Source: Roseomonas nitratireducens
GTDB lineage: Bacteria > Pseudomonadota > Alphaproteobacteria > Acetobacterales > Acetobacteraceae
Assembly (NCBI RefSeq): GCF_017813355.1
Contig: NZ_JAGIYZ010000013.1
Location: 62,001 to 126,000, forward strand
Length of the DNA stretch: 64,000 nt
Reading direction: 5' to 3'
Part shown: positions 43,841 to 52,988 of the stretch, in pieces
Layout: each line of letters starts with the position of its first letter
Position numbering within the stretch: the stretch's first letter is position 1
Translations under genes and position numbers: made by a program
The notes under the pieces: model-generated
The model's input: the letters and a program-made list of their open reading frames with translations, nothing else
What the model was told of the DNA's origin: nothing
Database searches by the model: none

Positions 43841-45000
43841 GTGCCCGTCCGGGGCGGGTCGAGATACAACGGGCTTTCGAGGTAGCGGCGCAGCCAGTAG
43901 CGCGCGACGACGCCGAGGGCGGCGGCCATCGGCACGGCGAGCAGCACGCCGAGGAAGCCGAAGGCGACACCACCGGCGAACAGCGCGAAGATGACCCAGA
44001 CCGCGTGCAGTTCCACCCGGTCGCCCAGCAGGTAGGGGTAGATCACGTAGCCTTCGATCGTCTGGCCGACGACGAAGATGCCGACGATCACCAGCACCTC
44101 GTTCCAGCTGCCGAACTGGCCGATCGCCAGCAGCACCGCCACCGCGAAGCCGGTCAGGGAGCCGACATAGGGGATGAAGGTCAGCACGCCGGCCATCAGC
44201 CCGACCGTCAGGCCCAGTTCAAGCCCCGCCAGCTGCAGCGCGATGGCGTAGAACACGCCAAGCGCCGCGCAGCACAGCAGCTGCCCGCGCAGCCAGGCCG
44301 AGAGCACCCGGTCGGTGTCGCGCGCCAGTTGCCGCAGCACCGACGCGTTGCGCCGCGGCAGCCAGGATTCGATGCGCGCGAGCATCGCCGCCCAGTCGCG
44401 CAGCAGGTAGAAGGCGACCACCGGCACGACGACCAGCAGCGTGAAGACCTGGAACAGCGCGAAGCCGCCGCCGATCAGCCGCGTCGCCGCCGTGCCCAGC
44501 CAGGCGAGCATCGAGCCCGCCTGGGTGATGGCGAGTTCCCGCAGCCGCTGGTCCACCATCTCCGGCCCCAGCGCTTCCTCGAGCCGGATCAGCCCGTCGC
44601 GCAGCACGGCGCCGACGCCGGCGATGTAGGTGGGCAGCCGCTGCACCAGGATGCCGAGCTGGGCGAGGATCAGCGGATAGAACAGCAGGACGGCGAGCAG
44701 CCCGACCGTCATCAGCACGAAGATCAGCAGGAAGGCGCCCAGCCCGCGACGGATGCCGATGCGCGCGAGCCGCGTCGCCAGCGGGTCGAGGAAATAGGCG
44801 ATGACCGCGGCGAGCACGAAGGGGGTCAGGATCCCCTGGAACAGCCACAGCGAGAAGAGCAGCGCGCCGGCCAGCCCCAGCACCAGCGCCGAGCGCTGCG
44901 CGCGCGTGGCGGTGCGCGGTGCGGACGGCGGCGGGAAGCGCGCCGGCGGCACCGCGGGCGGGCCGCCGGGCTTCGCGGGGGGGCGCGGCGCGTCGCTCAC
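43837..45000 (-). CDS. AI-2E/PerM family transporter
   Basis: A 387-residue membrane protein with eight or so helices. GILTPFVLAAVIAYFLDPLATRLAR, the Gln/Pro segment GVLTFIPYVGSLTGFAVAVLLA and VIYPYLLGDRVELHAVWVIFALFAGGVAFG are family signatures. The amino-terminal 35 residues are Pro-rich and cytoplasmic. Members include the AI-2 exporter TqsA and Na+/H+ antiporters; the function here is not predictable. The GTG start at 45000 overlaps the stop of the phosphatidyltransferase gene, and its own stop overlaps the GTG of hda, so translation of the series is coupled. Confidence 0.88.
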   Translation of the reverse strand: MSDAPRPPAKPGGPPAVPPARFPPPSAPRTATRAQRSALVLGLAGALLFSLWLFQGILTPFVLAAVIAYFLDPLATRLARIGIRRGLGAFLLIFVLMTVGLLAVLLFYPLILAQLGILVQRLPTYIAGVGAVLRDGLIRLEEALGPEMVDQRLRELAITQAGSMLAWLGTAATRLIGGGFALFQVFTLLVVVPVVAFYLLRDWAAMLARIESWLPRRNASVLRQLARDTDRVLSAWLRGQLLCCAALGVFYAIALQLAGLELGLTVGLMAGVLTFIPYVGSLTGFAVAVLLAIGQFGSWNEVLVIVGIFVVGQTIEGYVIYPYLLGDRVELHAVWVIFALFAGGVAFGFLGVLLAVPMAAALGVVARYWLRRYLESPLYLDPPRTGT

Positions 45001-45623
45001 GGCGGGTGGTCCCCGGTCAGCCGCGCCGCCTGCAGCACGTAGGCCGCGCCCGAGGCGAGCGTGGTGAAGGCGACGAGCCCGATCATGAAGGCGAGCAGCC
45101 CCGGCGCCGCGAGCCCGAAGCCCTTGAGCAGCAGCGCCAGCGCCGCGAGCGCGATCTGCGCCGCCGTATTGGCCTTGGAGACCAGGATCGGCCGGATGCG
45201 CGCCGGCACGCCGAGCACCCAGAGGAAGATGACGCCGCCCACGATCAGCAGGTCGCGGAACACGACCAGGATGGCGAGCCAGTCCGGCAGCACCCCGATT
45301 GCGGCCAGCGTGACGTAGACCGAGACGAGCAGCGCCTTGTCGGCCACCGGGTCGAGCAGCGCGCCGAGCGCCGAGCGCGCGTTCCACACCCGCGCCAGCC
45401 AGCCATCGACCGCGTCCGACACCCCGGCCGCGACGAAGACGAGGAAGGCGAGGTCGAGCCGGTGCTGCAGCATCAGCCACACCGCCGCCGGCACGGCGCA
45501 GAGCCGTGCGAGCGTGATGAGGTTCGGCACGGTGAAGAGCCCCGCCTCGACATCCGCCGAGGCTGGCGCCGCCGGCCTGCGGACGCGGTCAGGAGCGTCC
45601 GGCAAGACCCACCCGCCAGGCAT
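44997..45623 (-). CDS. CDP-alcohol phosphatidyltransferase
   Basis: A 208-residue membrane enzyme with the motif [27 protein letters not shown], which fits the DGx2ARx8Gx3Dx3D consensus of the CDP-alcohol family. Five or six helices surround it. [21 protein letters not shown] at the N-terminus is typical of PgsA- and cardiolipin-synthase-like members. It transfers a phosphatidyl group from CDP-diacylglycerol to an alcohol; glycerol phosphate is the commonest acceptor but is not proven. The ATG at 45623 lies inside the 3' end of the DUF2066 gene (35-base overlap). Confidence 0.88.
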   Translation of the reverse strand: MPGGWVLPDAPDRVRRPAAPASADVEAGLFTVPNLITLARLCAVPAAVWLMLQHRLDLAFLVFVAAGVSDAVDGWLARVWNARSALGALLDPVADKALLVSVYVTLAAIGVLPDWLAILVVFRDLLIVGGVIFLWVLGVPARIRPILVSKANTAAQIALAALALLLKGFGLAAPGLLAFMIGLVAFTTLASGAAYVLQAARLTGDHPP

Positions 45624-46338
45624 CGCCCGGCGCCCCCGATCCCGGGGTCATGCTGACGCCCTGGCGGGCGAATTCCTCGGCCGCCACGCCCGGCGCGGCC
45701 CGCAGGGACAGCCGCAGCCGCGCCCGGTCGGTCGAGATCGCGACGACCTCGAACCGCGCCGCGCCGGCCTTCAGCCGCCGGCGCAGTTCGAGCCAGTCCT
45801 GCAGCGAGTCGTAGAGCGCCACCGCCTCCACCGTCGCCGCGACCGGCACGGGGCCGGGCGGGCGGCCCGCATCCCCGGGGGCGGTGCCGCCGCCGGTCCC
45901 GCCGCCCGTCCCGCCGCCTTCGCCGGCGATCGAGGTGCCGGCCAGGGCGCGCACGCGGCCCGGGTTGAAGTTCACGGTGATGCGGCCGGTGTAGCGCGTG
46001 GGCGCCGTCCGCTCCTCCTCGATGATGATCGAGGCGGTCATCTGCTCGATCTGCGCGTCGGACAGCTGCCGGGAGATGCCGGCGGAGGCCGCGAGTCGCT
46101 CCCACGCCGCGCGGCGGCCGTTGGCCAGCGCCCTTTCGCGGGCGATCACGCCGTTCTCGGCCGTCGCCTCGGCGGGCACGCCGCGCTGGGTGAAATTGAT
46201 CGTCGCGGGCGCGGCGGGCGTGTCCTGCGCCCGGGGCGCGGCAAGCGGCGCGACGAGCATGAGCAGCAGGGCGGTTGCGAAGCGGCCCGCCCTATGGTTC
46301 CTGTCGCGCGCCCGCGCGGTGCGGGACCTGGCCGGCAT
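45589..46338 (-). CDS. DUF2066-like exported protein
   Basis: A 249-residue protein with signal peptide ([20 protein letters not shown]). The mature part has [53 protein letters not shown], a Gly/Thr-rich linker and a C-terminal domain ([28 protein letters not shown]). The order resembles DUF2066 proteins, which are typically found beside purM, hda and perM, as here. The function is unknown. Starts at 46338 and 46359 are equally possible. It is divergent from purM with about 100 bases between. Confidence 0.7.
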   Translation of the reverse strand: MPARSRTARARDRNHRAGRFATALLLMLVAPLAAPRAQDTPAAPATINFTQRGVPAEATAENGVIARERALANGRRAAWERLAASAGISRQLSDAQIEQMTASIIIEEERTAPTRYTGRITVNFNPGRVRALAGTSIAGEGGGTGGGTGGGTAPGDAGRPPGPVPVAATVEAVALYDSLQDWLELRRRLKAGAARFEVVAISTDRARLRLSLRAAPGVAAEEFARQGVSMTPGSGAPGDAWRVGLAGRS

Positions 46339-46437
46339 CGCGTTCCCCAACCCCTTCATGCCGGCCGTGATGGCCGGCGCCTCGGCACAGCCGCAGATGG
46401 CGCGCCCGCGCCAGCCATTAGCCGATCGGAGGCCGCC

Positions 46438-47514
46438 CTGACCAGTTCCCCGTCTTCCCCCCTCACCTACCGCGCCGCGGGAGTTGATATCGAGGCCGGC
46501 GACGCGCTGGTCGATGCGATCAAGCCGCTCGCCCGCGCCACCGACCGGCCGGGCACCATGGGGGGCCTCGGCGGCTTCGGCGCCCTGTTCGACCTCAAGG
46601 CGGCGGGCTTCACCGACCCGGTGCTCGTCTCCTCCACCGACGGCGTCGGCACCAAGCTGCGGGTCGCGATCGATGCCGGGCGGCATGACGGGGTCGGCAT
46701 CGACCTCGTTGCCATGTGCGTGAACGACCTGGTGGTGCAGGGGGCGGAGCCGCTCTTCTTCCTCGACTACTTCGCCACCGGCGCGCTCGACCCCGCCGCG
46801 GCGCGGGACGTGATCGCGGGCATCGCCGAGGGGTGCCGCCTCGCGGGCTGCGCCCTGGTGGGCGGCGAGACGGCCGAGATGCCGGGGATGTACGCGAAGG
46901 GCGACTACGACCTGGCCGGCTTCGCGGTGGGGGCGGCGGAACGCGGGCGCCTGCTGCCGGCCGGCGTCGCGCCGGGCGACGCGCTGCTGGGGCTGGCCAG
47001 TTCCGGCGTGCATTCCAACGGCTTCTCCCTGGTGCGCCGGGTGCTGGAGGCGCGGGGGATGTCGCTGGCCGACGACGCGCCCTTCGCGCCCGGCCTGTCC
47101 CTCGGCACCGCGCTGCTGGCGCCGACGCGCATCTACGTGAAGCCGCTGCTGGCGCTGCACCGGGCGGGGCAGCTGAAGGCGGCCGCGCACATCACCGGCG
47201 GCGGCTTGCCGGGCAACGTGCCGCGCGTGCTGCCGAAGGGCATGACGGCGGCGATCGACGCGCGCGGCTGGCCGGTGCCCCCGGTCTTCGCCTTCCTGGC
47301 CGAGGCCGGGAACATCGCGGCGGAGGAGATGCTGCGCGTCTTCAACTGCGGCCTGGGCATGGTGCTGGCCGTGCCGGGCGACCGCCGGGAGGAAGCGGCG
47401 GCGATGCTGTCGGCGGCAGGCGAGACGGTCTACCGCATCGGCGCGATCGAGGCCTCCGACGGGCCGGCCGAGGTGCGGATCGACAACCTGCCGGATGGCT
47501 GGCCGCGCGCATGA
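46438..47514 (+). CDS. purM: Phosphoribosylformylglycinamidine cyclo-ligase, apparent CTG start
   Basis: A 358-residue enzyme that makes aminoimidazole ribotide (AIR) in purine synthesis. Hallmarks: [95 protein letters not shown] and [13 protein letters not shown]. No ATG, GTG or TTG lies in frame where the protein should begin. CTG at 46438 is five bases after GGAGG (46428-46432) and gives a normal N-terminus, so it is the likely initiator; ATT 21 bases upstream is the only other candidate. purN starts in the stop (ATGA). Confidence 0.92.
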   Translation: MTSSPSSPLTYRAAGVDIEAGDALVDAIKPLARATDRPGTMGGLGGFGALFDLKAAGFTDPVLVSSTDGVGTKLRVAIDAGRHDGVGIDLVAMCVNDLVVQGAEPLFFLDYFATGALDPAAARDVIAGIAEGCRLAGCALVGGETAEMPGMYAKGDYDLAGFAVGAAERGRLLPAGVAPGDALLGLASSGVHSNGFSLVRRVLEARGMSLADDAPFAPGLSLGTALLAPTRIYVKPLLALHRAGQLKAAAHITGGGLPGNVPRVLPKGMTAAIDARGWPVPPVFAFLAEAGNIAAEEMLRVFNCGLGMVLAVPGDRREEAAAMLSAAGETVYRIGAIEASDGPAEVRIDNLPDGWPRA

Positions 47515-48194
47515 CCGGGCGGCGCGCCCGCGTCGCGGTGCTGATCTCCGGGCGCGGCTCCAACATGGCCGCGCTGCTCGCCGCCGCGGCCGACCCGGCC
47601 TATCCGGCCAAGATTGCGCTCGTGCTGTCGAACCGCGCGGATGCGGCGGGGCTTGCCCACGCCGCGGCGCGGGGCGTGCCGACGGCGGTGGTCGAAAGCC
47701 GCGCCTTCCGCGGCGACCGGGCGGGGTTCGAGGCGGCGATGGAGGCCGAGATCGCCCGCCACGACGCGCGGATCATCGCGCTGGCCGGCTTCATGCGGGT
47801 GCTGACGGAAGGCTTCGTCGCGCGCTGGGAAGGGCGGATGATCAACGTCCACCCGTCCCTGCTGCCGGCCTTCCCGGGGCTCGACACCCATGAAAGGGCG
47901 CTGGCCGCCGGGGTCCGCCTGCATGGCTGCACGGTGCACCTGGTGACGGCCGGGGTGGATGAGGGGCCGATCCTCGCCCAGGCCGCCGTGCCGGTGCTGC
48001 CGGGCGACGACGCGGCGAGCCTCGCCGCGCGGGTGCTGGAGCAGGAACACCGGATCTATCCGGCCGCGCTGGGCTGGCTCGCGGCGGGCCGGGTGCGGGT
48101 CGAGGACGGGCGCGCGCTGGTCGATGGCGTCGCGCCGGCGGCCGGCGCGCTCGTGAACCCCTTGCCCTCTGGCGCCGCTGTTCCTAAACGCTGA
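47511..48194 (+). CDS. purN: Phosphoribosylglycinamide formyltransferase
   Basis: A 227-residue enzyme that transfers a formyl group from 10-formyl-tetrahydrofolate to GAR. Substrate and folate motifs: [58 protein letters not shown] (catalytic His region), and [18 protein letters not shown]. The ATG overlaps the purM stop as ATGA, the usual purMN arrangement. The C-terminus is some 15 residues longer than E. coli PurN. Confidence 0.95.
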   Translation: MTGRRARVAVLISGRGSNMAALLAAAADPAYPAKIALVLSNRADAAGLAHAAARGVPTAVVESRAFRGDRAGFEAAMEAEIARHDARIIALAGFMRVLTEGFVARWEGRMINVHPSLLPAFPGLDTHERALAAGVRLHGCTVHLVTAGVDEGPILAQAAVPVLPGDDAASLAARVLEQEHRIYPAALGWLAAGRVRVEDGRALVDGVAPAAGALVNPLPSGAAVPKR

Positions 48195-48225
48195 GGGCAA
48201 TATCGAGACCGGTTGGGGATTCATC

Positions 48226-48381
48226 GTGGCCGAACAGCAATCCTACGAATTCGTCGAAGTGAAGGCCGCGGACATCATGGCCGAGCGCCAGGCGCTGTGG
48301 GACGGCTTCACGCGCTTCGTCACGATCGGGACGGGCGCGACCATCGTCGTCCTGGTGCTGATCTACCTGCTCTGGGGCTGA
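48226..48381 (+). CDS. aa3-type cytochrome c oxidase subunit IV
   Basis: A 51-residue protein starting with GTG at 48226 after GGTTGGGGATTC. The soluble N-terminus VAEQQSYEFVEVKAADIMAE is followed by ERQALWDGFTRFVTIG and a single membrane helix (TGATIVVLVLIYLLWG) to the end. This layout, especially the W-x-GF-x-RF approach to the helix, is that of the bacterial COX4_pro_2 family, a small accessory subunit of the aa3 oxidase. A GGGGC-TGAA-GCCCC hairpin covers the stop codon and could help end transcription against the convergent EAL gene. Confidence 0.8.
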   Translation: MAEQQSYEFVEVKAADIMAERQALWDGFTRFVTIGTGATIVVLVLIYLLWG

Positions 48382-48394
48382 AGCCCCGCCGGGT

Positions 48395-49180
48395 TCAGGC
48401 GGCGAGCGGGCCGGGGCGGCCGAGCAGCCAGCCCTGCAGCGCGTCGCAGCCGGCATCGCGCAGGACGCGCATCTGGCCGGCCGTCTCCACCGCTTCCGCC
48501 ACCGTGGTGGCGCCGAGCGCATGGGCCATCTCCACGACCGAGGCGATCGCGGTGCGCGCGCGGTCCGTGCCCTCATCCTCGAGGCCCGAGGTCAGCGCGG
48601 CATCCAGCTTGACCACGGCAAAGGGAATGTCGCGCAGCGCCCGGGCCGAGCCCGCCGCGCCGCCGAAATCGTCGAGCGAGACCACCATGCCCAGGCCGCG
48701 CAGCTCGGCCGCCAGCGCCGCCGCGCCGGCAAGGTCGGCGACCACCGCCGCTTCCGGCAGTTCGAGCACGATGCCGCGCGGGTCGGCCCCCGTGGCGGCG
48801 AGCGCGGCGCGCACCATCGGCCCGGCATGGCCCTTGAGCAGCCCGCCGGCCGAGATGTTCACGGACAGGTAGGGCCCGCCCTCGGGCCAGGTGGCGCGCA
48901 GGCGGAAGGCGCCGACCATGACCCAGGCATCGAGCGCGATGCCGCGCCCGACGGATGCCGCGATGGCCAGGATCTCCCGCGGCGGGATGGCCCCGCGCAC
49001 CGGGTGGTCCCAGCGCAGCAGCGCCTCGTAGCCGACGGGGGCGAGGCTGGCGGCGGCGCAGATCGGCTGGAGGTCGAGCCGCAGGCCGCGGCCGCCGGCG
49101 GCAAGTGCCGCGGCAAGGTCCGCCCCGAGGTCGGGCGGAACCGCCTCGTCGGGGTTCGCCTGTGCCGCCATGCCGTCCAT
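48395..49180 (-). CDS. EAL-domain protein (c-di-GMP phosphodiesterase-like, no GGDEF)
   Basis: A 261-residue stand-alone EAL domain. Motifs in order: YEALLRWDHPVRGAIPP (EAL/ExLxR), YLSVNISAGGLL, IVLELPEAA (ELTE position), VSLDDFGGAAGSA, VVKLDAALTSGL, VAEAVETAGQM and LQGWLLGRP. Most metal and catalytic positions are kept, but ELTE reads ELPE, the DDFGxGxSS loop reads DDFGGAAGSA, and QGY reads QGW, so activity may be reduced or altered. There is no sensor or membrane part. It might lower c-di-GMP that the MCP-PilZ protein reads, but that is speculation. Confidence 0.85.
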   Translation of the reverse strand: MDGMAAQANPDEAVPPDLGADLAAALAAGGRGLRLDLQPICAAASLAPVGYEALLRWDHPVRGAIPPREILAIAASVGRGIALDAWVMVGAFRLRATWPEGGPYLSVNISAGGLLKGHAGPMVRAALAATGADPRGIVLELPEAAVVADLAGAAALAAELRGLGMVVSLDDFGGAAGSARALRDIPFAVVKLDAALTSGLEDEGTDRARTAIASVVEMAHALGATTVAEAVETAGQMRVLRDAGCDALQGWLLGRPGPLAA

Positions 49181-49251
49181 TGCCCGCTCCAGGTGTGGGC
49201 GGGCACTAAGGCATGGCGGCGATTAACGGCGCGTTTGCGCCGTACGGCGGT

Positions 49252-49674
49252 TCAGCCGACCAGTTCGGTGCCGGCGAAGAAGTAGGCGATCTCGATCGCC
49301 GCGTTCTCCGGGCTGTCGGACCCGTGCACGGAATTCGCCTCGATGCTCTCGGCGAACAGCTTGCGGATGGTGCCCTCGGCCGCGTTGGCGGGGTTGGTCG
49401 CGCCCATCAGCTCGCGGTTCTTGGCCACCGCGTCCTCGCCTTCGAGCACCTGCACCACGACGGGGCCGGAGACCATGAAGTCCACCAGGTCGTTGTAGAA
49501 GGGGCGGGCGGCATGCACTTCATAGAACTTCTTGGCGTGCGCGCGGGACATCCAGATGCGCTTCTGCGCGACGATGCGCAGGCCGTTCTTCTCGAAGATG
49601 GCGTTGATGGCGCCCGTCAGGTTCCGCCGCGTCGCGTCCGGCTTGATGATGGAGAAGGTGCGTTCGATGGCCAT
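49252..49674 (-). CDS. ndk: Nucleoside diphosphate kinase
   Basis: A 140-residue enzyme that equalises nucleoside di- and triphosphates. Seen: [75 protein letters not shown] and the catalytic [12 protein letters not shown] with His117. Length and motifs are standard. ATG at 49674, divergent from the ABC-F gene by 118 bases. Confidence 0.97.
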   Translation of the reverse strand: MAIERTFSIIKPDATRRNLTGAINAIFEKNGLRIVAQKRIWMSRAHAKKFYEVHAARPFYNDLVDFMVSGPVVVQVLEGEDAVAKNRELMGATNPANAAEGTIRKLFAESIEANSVHGSDSPENAAIEIAYFFAGTELVG

Positions 49675-49792
49675 GGGGCTTTGTCCTCGGGTCCGTGCTG
49701 GATCGGCCGGCCGGATAGGCGGGATGGGGCGCGCGCGCAACCCCCGCGCGGCGCCTGACACGGGCGGCCGGGACGGCTAGAAGCGGCGTTCC

Positions 49793-51658
49793 ATGACCGT
49801 CCTTACCATCCGCGACCTGACCATCCGCATCGCCGGCCGGACGCTGCTCGACGGCGCCGACCTGCAGATCGACACCGGCCGCAAGGTCGGCCTGGTCGGG
49901 CGGAACGGCGCGGGCAAGTCCACCCTGCTGCGCGCCATCACCGGGGAATTGCAGCCGGACGGGGGCGACATCCGCCTCGCCCAACGCGCGCGCATGGGCC
50001 ATGTGGCGCAGGAAGCCCCGGGGGGGGAGGAAAGCCTGCTGGAGATCGTGCTCGCCGCCGATACCGAGCGCGCCGCCCTTCTCGCCGAGGCCGAGGCCGC
50101 GACCGACCCCGCGCGCATCGGCGAGATCCACGACCGGCTGATCGCCATCCGCGCCGACAGCGCGCCGGCGCGCGCGGGCGCCATCCTCTCGGGCCTTGGC
50201 TTCGACGCCGCGGCGCAGGCGCGGCCCTCGCGCGAATTCTCCGGCGGCTGGCGGATGCGCGTGGCCCTCGCCCGCGCGCTGTTCCTCGAACCCGACCTGC
50301 TGCTGCTCGACGAACCGACCAACCACCTCGACCTCGAGGCGACGATGTGGCTCGAGGGCTGGCTGCAGCGCTTCGGCGGCGCGGCCATCATCGTCAGCCA
50401 CGATCGCGGGCTGCTGGAACGCTGCGTCGACGCCATCGCGCATCTCGATCGCGGCGACATCACGCTTTATCCCGGCAGCTTCGCCGACTTCGTGCGCATC
50501 CGCGCCGAGCGCCAGGCGCAGCAGGTGGCCCAGAACACGAAGGTCGCGGCGGAACGCGCCCGCATCCAGGCCTTCGTCGACCGCTTCCGCGCCAAGGCGA
50601 CCAAGGCGCGCCAGGCGCAGTCCCGGCTCAAGGCGCTGGAACGCCTGCCGCCGGTCGAAGCGCTGGTGGAGGACGCGCCGGTCCGCTTCGCCTTCCCCGC
50701 GCCGGAGGAACTCGCCCCGCCGATCCTGTCGCTGACCGGCTGCGCGGCCGGCTATGGCGGGCCGCCCATCCTGCGCGATCTGAACCTGCGCCTGGACCAG
50801 GACGACCGGATCGCGCTGCTCGGCGCCAACGGCAACGGCAAGTCGACGCTGGCGAAGCTGTTCGCCGGGCGGCTCAAGCCCGAAGGCGGCACCGCCTTCC
50901 GCACCCGCGGCCTGCGCGTCGGCTATTTCGCCCAGCACCAGGCGGAGGAACTCGACCTTACCGGCACGCCGCTGACCCATGTGCAGGCGGCACTCCCCAA
51001 GGCGACCGAGACGCAGTGCCGCGCGCAGCTCGCCCGCTTCGGCCTCGACGCCGACCGGGCGGAGACGCGCATCGGCGCGCTGTCGGGGGGCGAGAAGGCG
51101 CGGCTGCTGCTCGCGCTGACCACGCGCGACGCGCCGCATCTGCTGATCCTCGACGAACCCACCAACCATCTCGACATCGATGCGCGGGAAGCGCTGGTGA
51201 AGGCGCTCGCCGAATTCGGCGGCGCGGTGCTGCTCATCACCCACGACCCGCACCTGGTGGAACTCGTCGCCGACCGGCTCTGGCTGGTGGCGGACGGCAC
51301 CGTGACGCCCTTCGACGGCGACCTCGACGACTATCGCGGGCTGCTCGCCGAACGCGCCCGCGGCGGCGCGCGGGCCGAATCCGGCGGGGCCCGCGCGGGC
51401 GCGCGCCGCGAACGCGCCGATGCGCGCAGCGCCAACGCCCCGCTGCGCGCCCGGCTGAAGGAGATCGAGGCGGCGCTCGAGAAGCTGGCGCGGGAGGACG
51501 CGCTGATCGAGAAGCGCCTGTCCGACCCCGACACCTATGCCCGCTTCAAGCCCGAGGACATCACCTGGGCGAACACGCGCCGCGCGGCGATCGCGCACCG
51601 CGTGGAGCAGCTCGAGGAGGAATGGCTCGACCTTTCGGCCCGGCTGGAAGCCGCCTGA
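49793..51658 (+). CDS. ABC-F family ATPase (YheS/Uup-like)
   Basis: A 621-residue soluble protein with two ATP-binding cassettes and no membrane segment. Cassette 1: GLVGRNGAGKSTLLRA, EFSGGWRMRVALARAL, LLLLDEPTNHLD; cassette 2: ALLGANGNGKSTLAKL, ALSGGEKARLLLAL, LLILDEPTNHLDID. Between them is a linker rich in Arg, Lys and Gln (FRAKATKARQAQSRLKALERL). The C-terminus has an Arg/Ala-rich stretch and a coiled coil (LKEIEAALEKLAREDALIEKR). ABC-F proteins bind the ribosomal E site and relieve stalled translation. YheS is the closest shape, but Uup is possible. Confidence 0.92.
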   Translation: MTVLTIRDLTIRIAGRTLLDGADLQIDTGRKVGLVGRNGAGKSTLLRAITGELQPDGGDIRLAQRARMGHVAQEAPGGEESLLEIVLAADTERAALLAEAEAATDPARIGEIHDRLIAIRADSAPARAGAILSGLGFDAAAQARPSREFSGGWRMRVALARALFLEPDLLLLDEPTNHLDLEATMWLEGWLQRFGGAAIIVSHDRGLLERCVDAIAHLDRGDITLYPGSFADFVRIRAERQAQQVAQNTKVAAERARIQAFVDRFRAKATKARQAQSRLKALERLPPVEALVEDAPVRFAFPAPEELAPPILSLTGCAAGYGGPPILRDLNLRLDQDDRIALLGANGNGKSTLAKLFAGRLKPEGGTAFRTRGLRVGYFAQHQAEELDLTGTPLTHVQAALPKATETQCRAQLARFGLDADRAETRIGALSGGEKARLLLALTTRDAPHLLILDEPTNHLDIDAREALVKALAEFGGAVLLITHDPHLVELVADRLWLVADGTVTPFDGDLDDYRGLLAERARGGARAESGGARAGARRERADARSANAPLRARLKEIEAALEKLAREDALIEKRLSDPDTYARFKPEDITWANTRRAAIAHRVEQLEEEWLDLSARLEAA

Positions 51659-51664
51659 CCGCCG

Positions 51665-51844
51665 CTACTTGGCGGCGCAGACCTCGCGCGGGGCGGGGGC
51701 GGGCAGTTCTTCCTCGGCGAGCGTCCGCCGCATGAAGGTCGGCCACAGCGCGCGTCCGGTCGGCGGCTCCGACGGCGCGCTGGCCTTGCGCGCCGCGACG
51801 CCTTCGGTCCGAGCGGTCAGCCGAATCGGGTCATTGCTGCCCAT
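51665..51844 (-). CDS. Small hypothetical protein
   Basis: A 59-residue frame, MGSNDPIRLTARTEGVAARK at the start and EEELPAPAPREVCAAK at the end. It has a fair ribosome-binding site (GAGGGGAGTGGCGTG) and lies between the convergent end of the ABC-F gene and the divergent Bug gene. Pro/Ala-rich, with a single Cys near the C-terminus, no signal peptide and no recognised family. It could be spurious. Confidence 0.4.
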   Translation of the reverse strand: MGSNDPIRLTARTEGVAARKASAPSEPPTGRALWPTFMRRTLAEEELPAPAPREVCAAK

Positions 51845-52022
51845 CACGCCACTCCCCTCGTCGTTAGCTCGCGAGTTCGCCCTTACAGGACGGTAAGCCC
51901 CGCGCGCGGCCGAATGCAACGAAAGCTTGGTGACGATTCGCGACCGTCTGGACCCGGCGCGCGGGATCGGCCAACAGGATCGCGACACCGGCGCCCGGGA
52001 CGCGCCGGAGGAGGAGACCGCA

Positions 52023-52988
52023 ATGATCCGCCGCCGCAGCCTGATCGCCGCCCCTGCCCTCGCCCTGCCCTTCGCCGCGCGGGCCCAGGCCTGGCCGACG
52101 CGCCCGGTGCGCATCGTCGTCGCCTATCCGCCGGGCGGGTCCACCGACGTGCTCGCCCGCACCCTGGCCGCGGCGCTGCAGGAGGACATCGCGGGCAGCG
52201 CCTTCGTGGTGGACAACCGCGCGGGCGGCGCCGCCGTGGTCGGCACCCACGCGGTCGCGCAGGCGGCGGCGGATGGCTACACCCTCTCGCTCGGCAACAA
52301 CCAGACCCATGCCGCCAACGCGGCGATGCTCCCTTCCCTGCCCTTCGACCCGGTGGCGGATTTCGCGCCGATCGCGCGGCTCGCCGCCGTGCACCACGCG
52401 CTGGTCGTGCCGGCGAACGGGCCGCGGACGCTGGCCGAGCTCGCCGCCAAGGGGAAGAACGGCGGGCGCGTCACCTACGCTTCCTCCGGCGCCGGGTCCG
52501 CGAGCCACGTGATCGCCGAGACCTTCGTGCGGCGCGAAGGGATGGACGCGACGCATGTCCCCTATCGCGGCGGCGCCCAGGCGACGACGGACACGGTCGC
52601 GGGCACGGTCGACTTCTTCGTCTCCACCTGGCCGCAGGTGGTGGCACTCGTGCGGGACGGGCGGCTGCGCGCGCTGGGCATCGGCGCGCCGGCCCGCCTG
52701 GCCGAGACGCCGGACGTGCCGACCTTCGCCGAGGCCGGCGCGCAGGACCTCGCGGTCGATGCCTGGTTCGGGATGTGGGCCCCGGCGCGCACGCCGGGGG
52801 CGATCGTCGCGCGGCTGTCGGACGCGCTGGTCGCGATCCTCGCCCGGCCGGCCATGCAGGAAAGGCTGACCGGCCAGGGCTTCGTCGCGGCGCCGATGCC
52901 CGCCGCCCCCTTCGCCGCCTTCCAGCGGGAGGAGGTGGAGCGCTGGCGCCGCATGGTCGAGATCACCGGGATCAGGCTGCAGGGCTGA
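52023..52988 (+). CDS. Bug/TctC-type tripartite transporter solute-binding protein
   Basis: A 321-residue periplasmic binding protein. Tat-like signal MIRRRSLIAAPALALPFAARAQ; mature part begins WPTRPVRIVVAYPPGGSTDVLARTLA. Other Bug motifs: VVDNRAGGAAVVGTHAVAQAAADGYTL, VTYASSGAGSASHV, VPYRGGAQATTD, RLRALGIGAPARL and DAWFGMWAPARTPG. Bug proteins bind small carboxylates for TctAB transporters, but most are orphans, as here: no tctA/tctB nearby. The start follows GGAGGAGGAGACCGCA. Its 3' end overlaps the RTX-Hint gene by 17 bases. Confidence 0.9.
   Translation: MIRRRSLIAAPALALPFAARAQAWPTRPVRIVVAYPPGGSTDVLARTLAAALQEDIAGSAFVVDNRAGGAAVVGTHAVAQAAADGYTLSLGNNQTHAANAAMLPSLPFDPVADFAPIARLAAVHHALVVPANGPRTLAELAAKGKNGGRVTYASSGAGSASHVIAETFVRREGMDATHVPYRGGAQATTDTVAGTVDFFVSTWPQVVALVRDGRLRALGIGAPARLAETPDVPTFAEAGAQDLAVDAWFGMWAPARTPGAIVARLSDALVAILARPAMQERLTGQGFVAAPMPAAPFAAFQREEVERWRRMVEITGIRLQG

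Noticed and set aside
45337..46437. Open frame extending purM upstream with ATG starts
   Set aside because: It would overlap the divergent DUF2066 gene and part of the phosphatidyltransferase; no PurM has such an extension.
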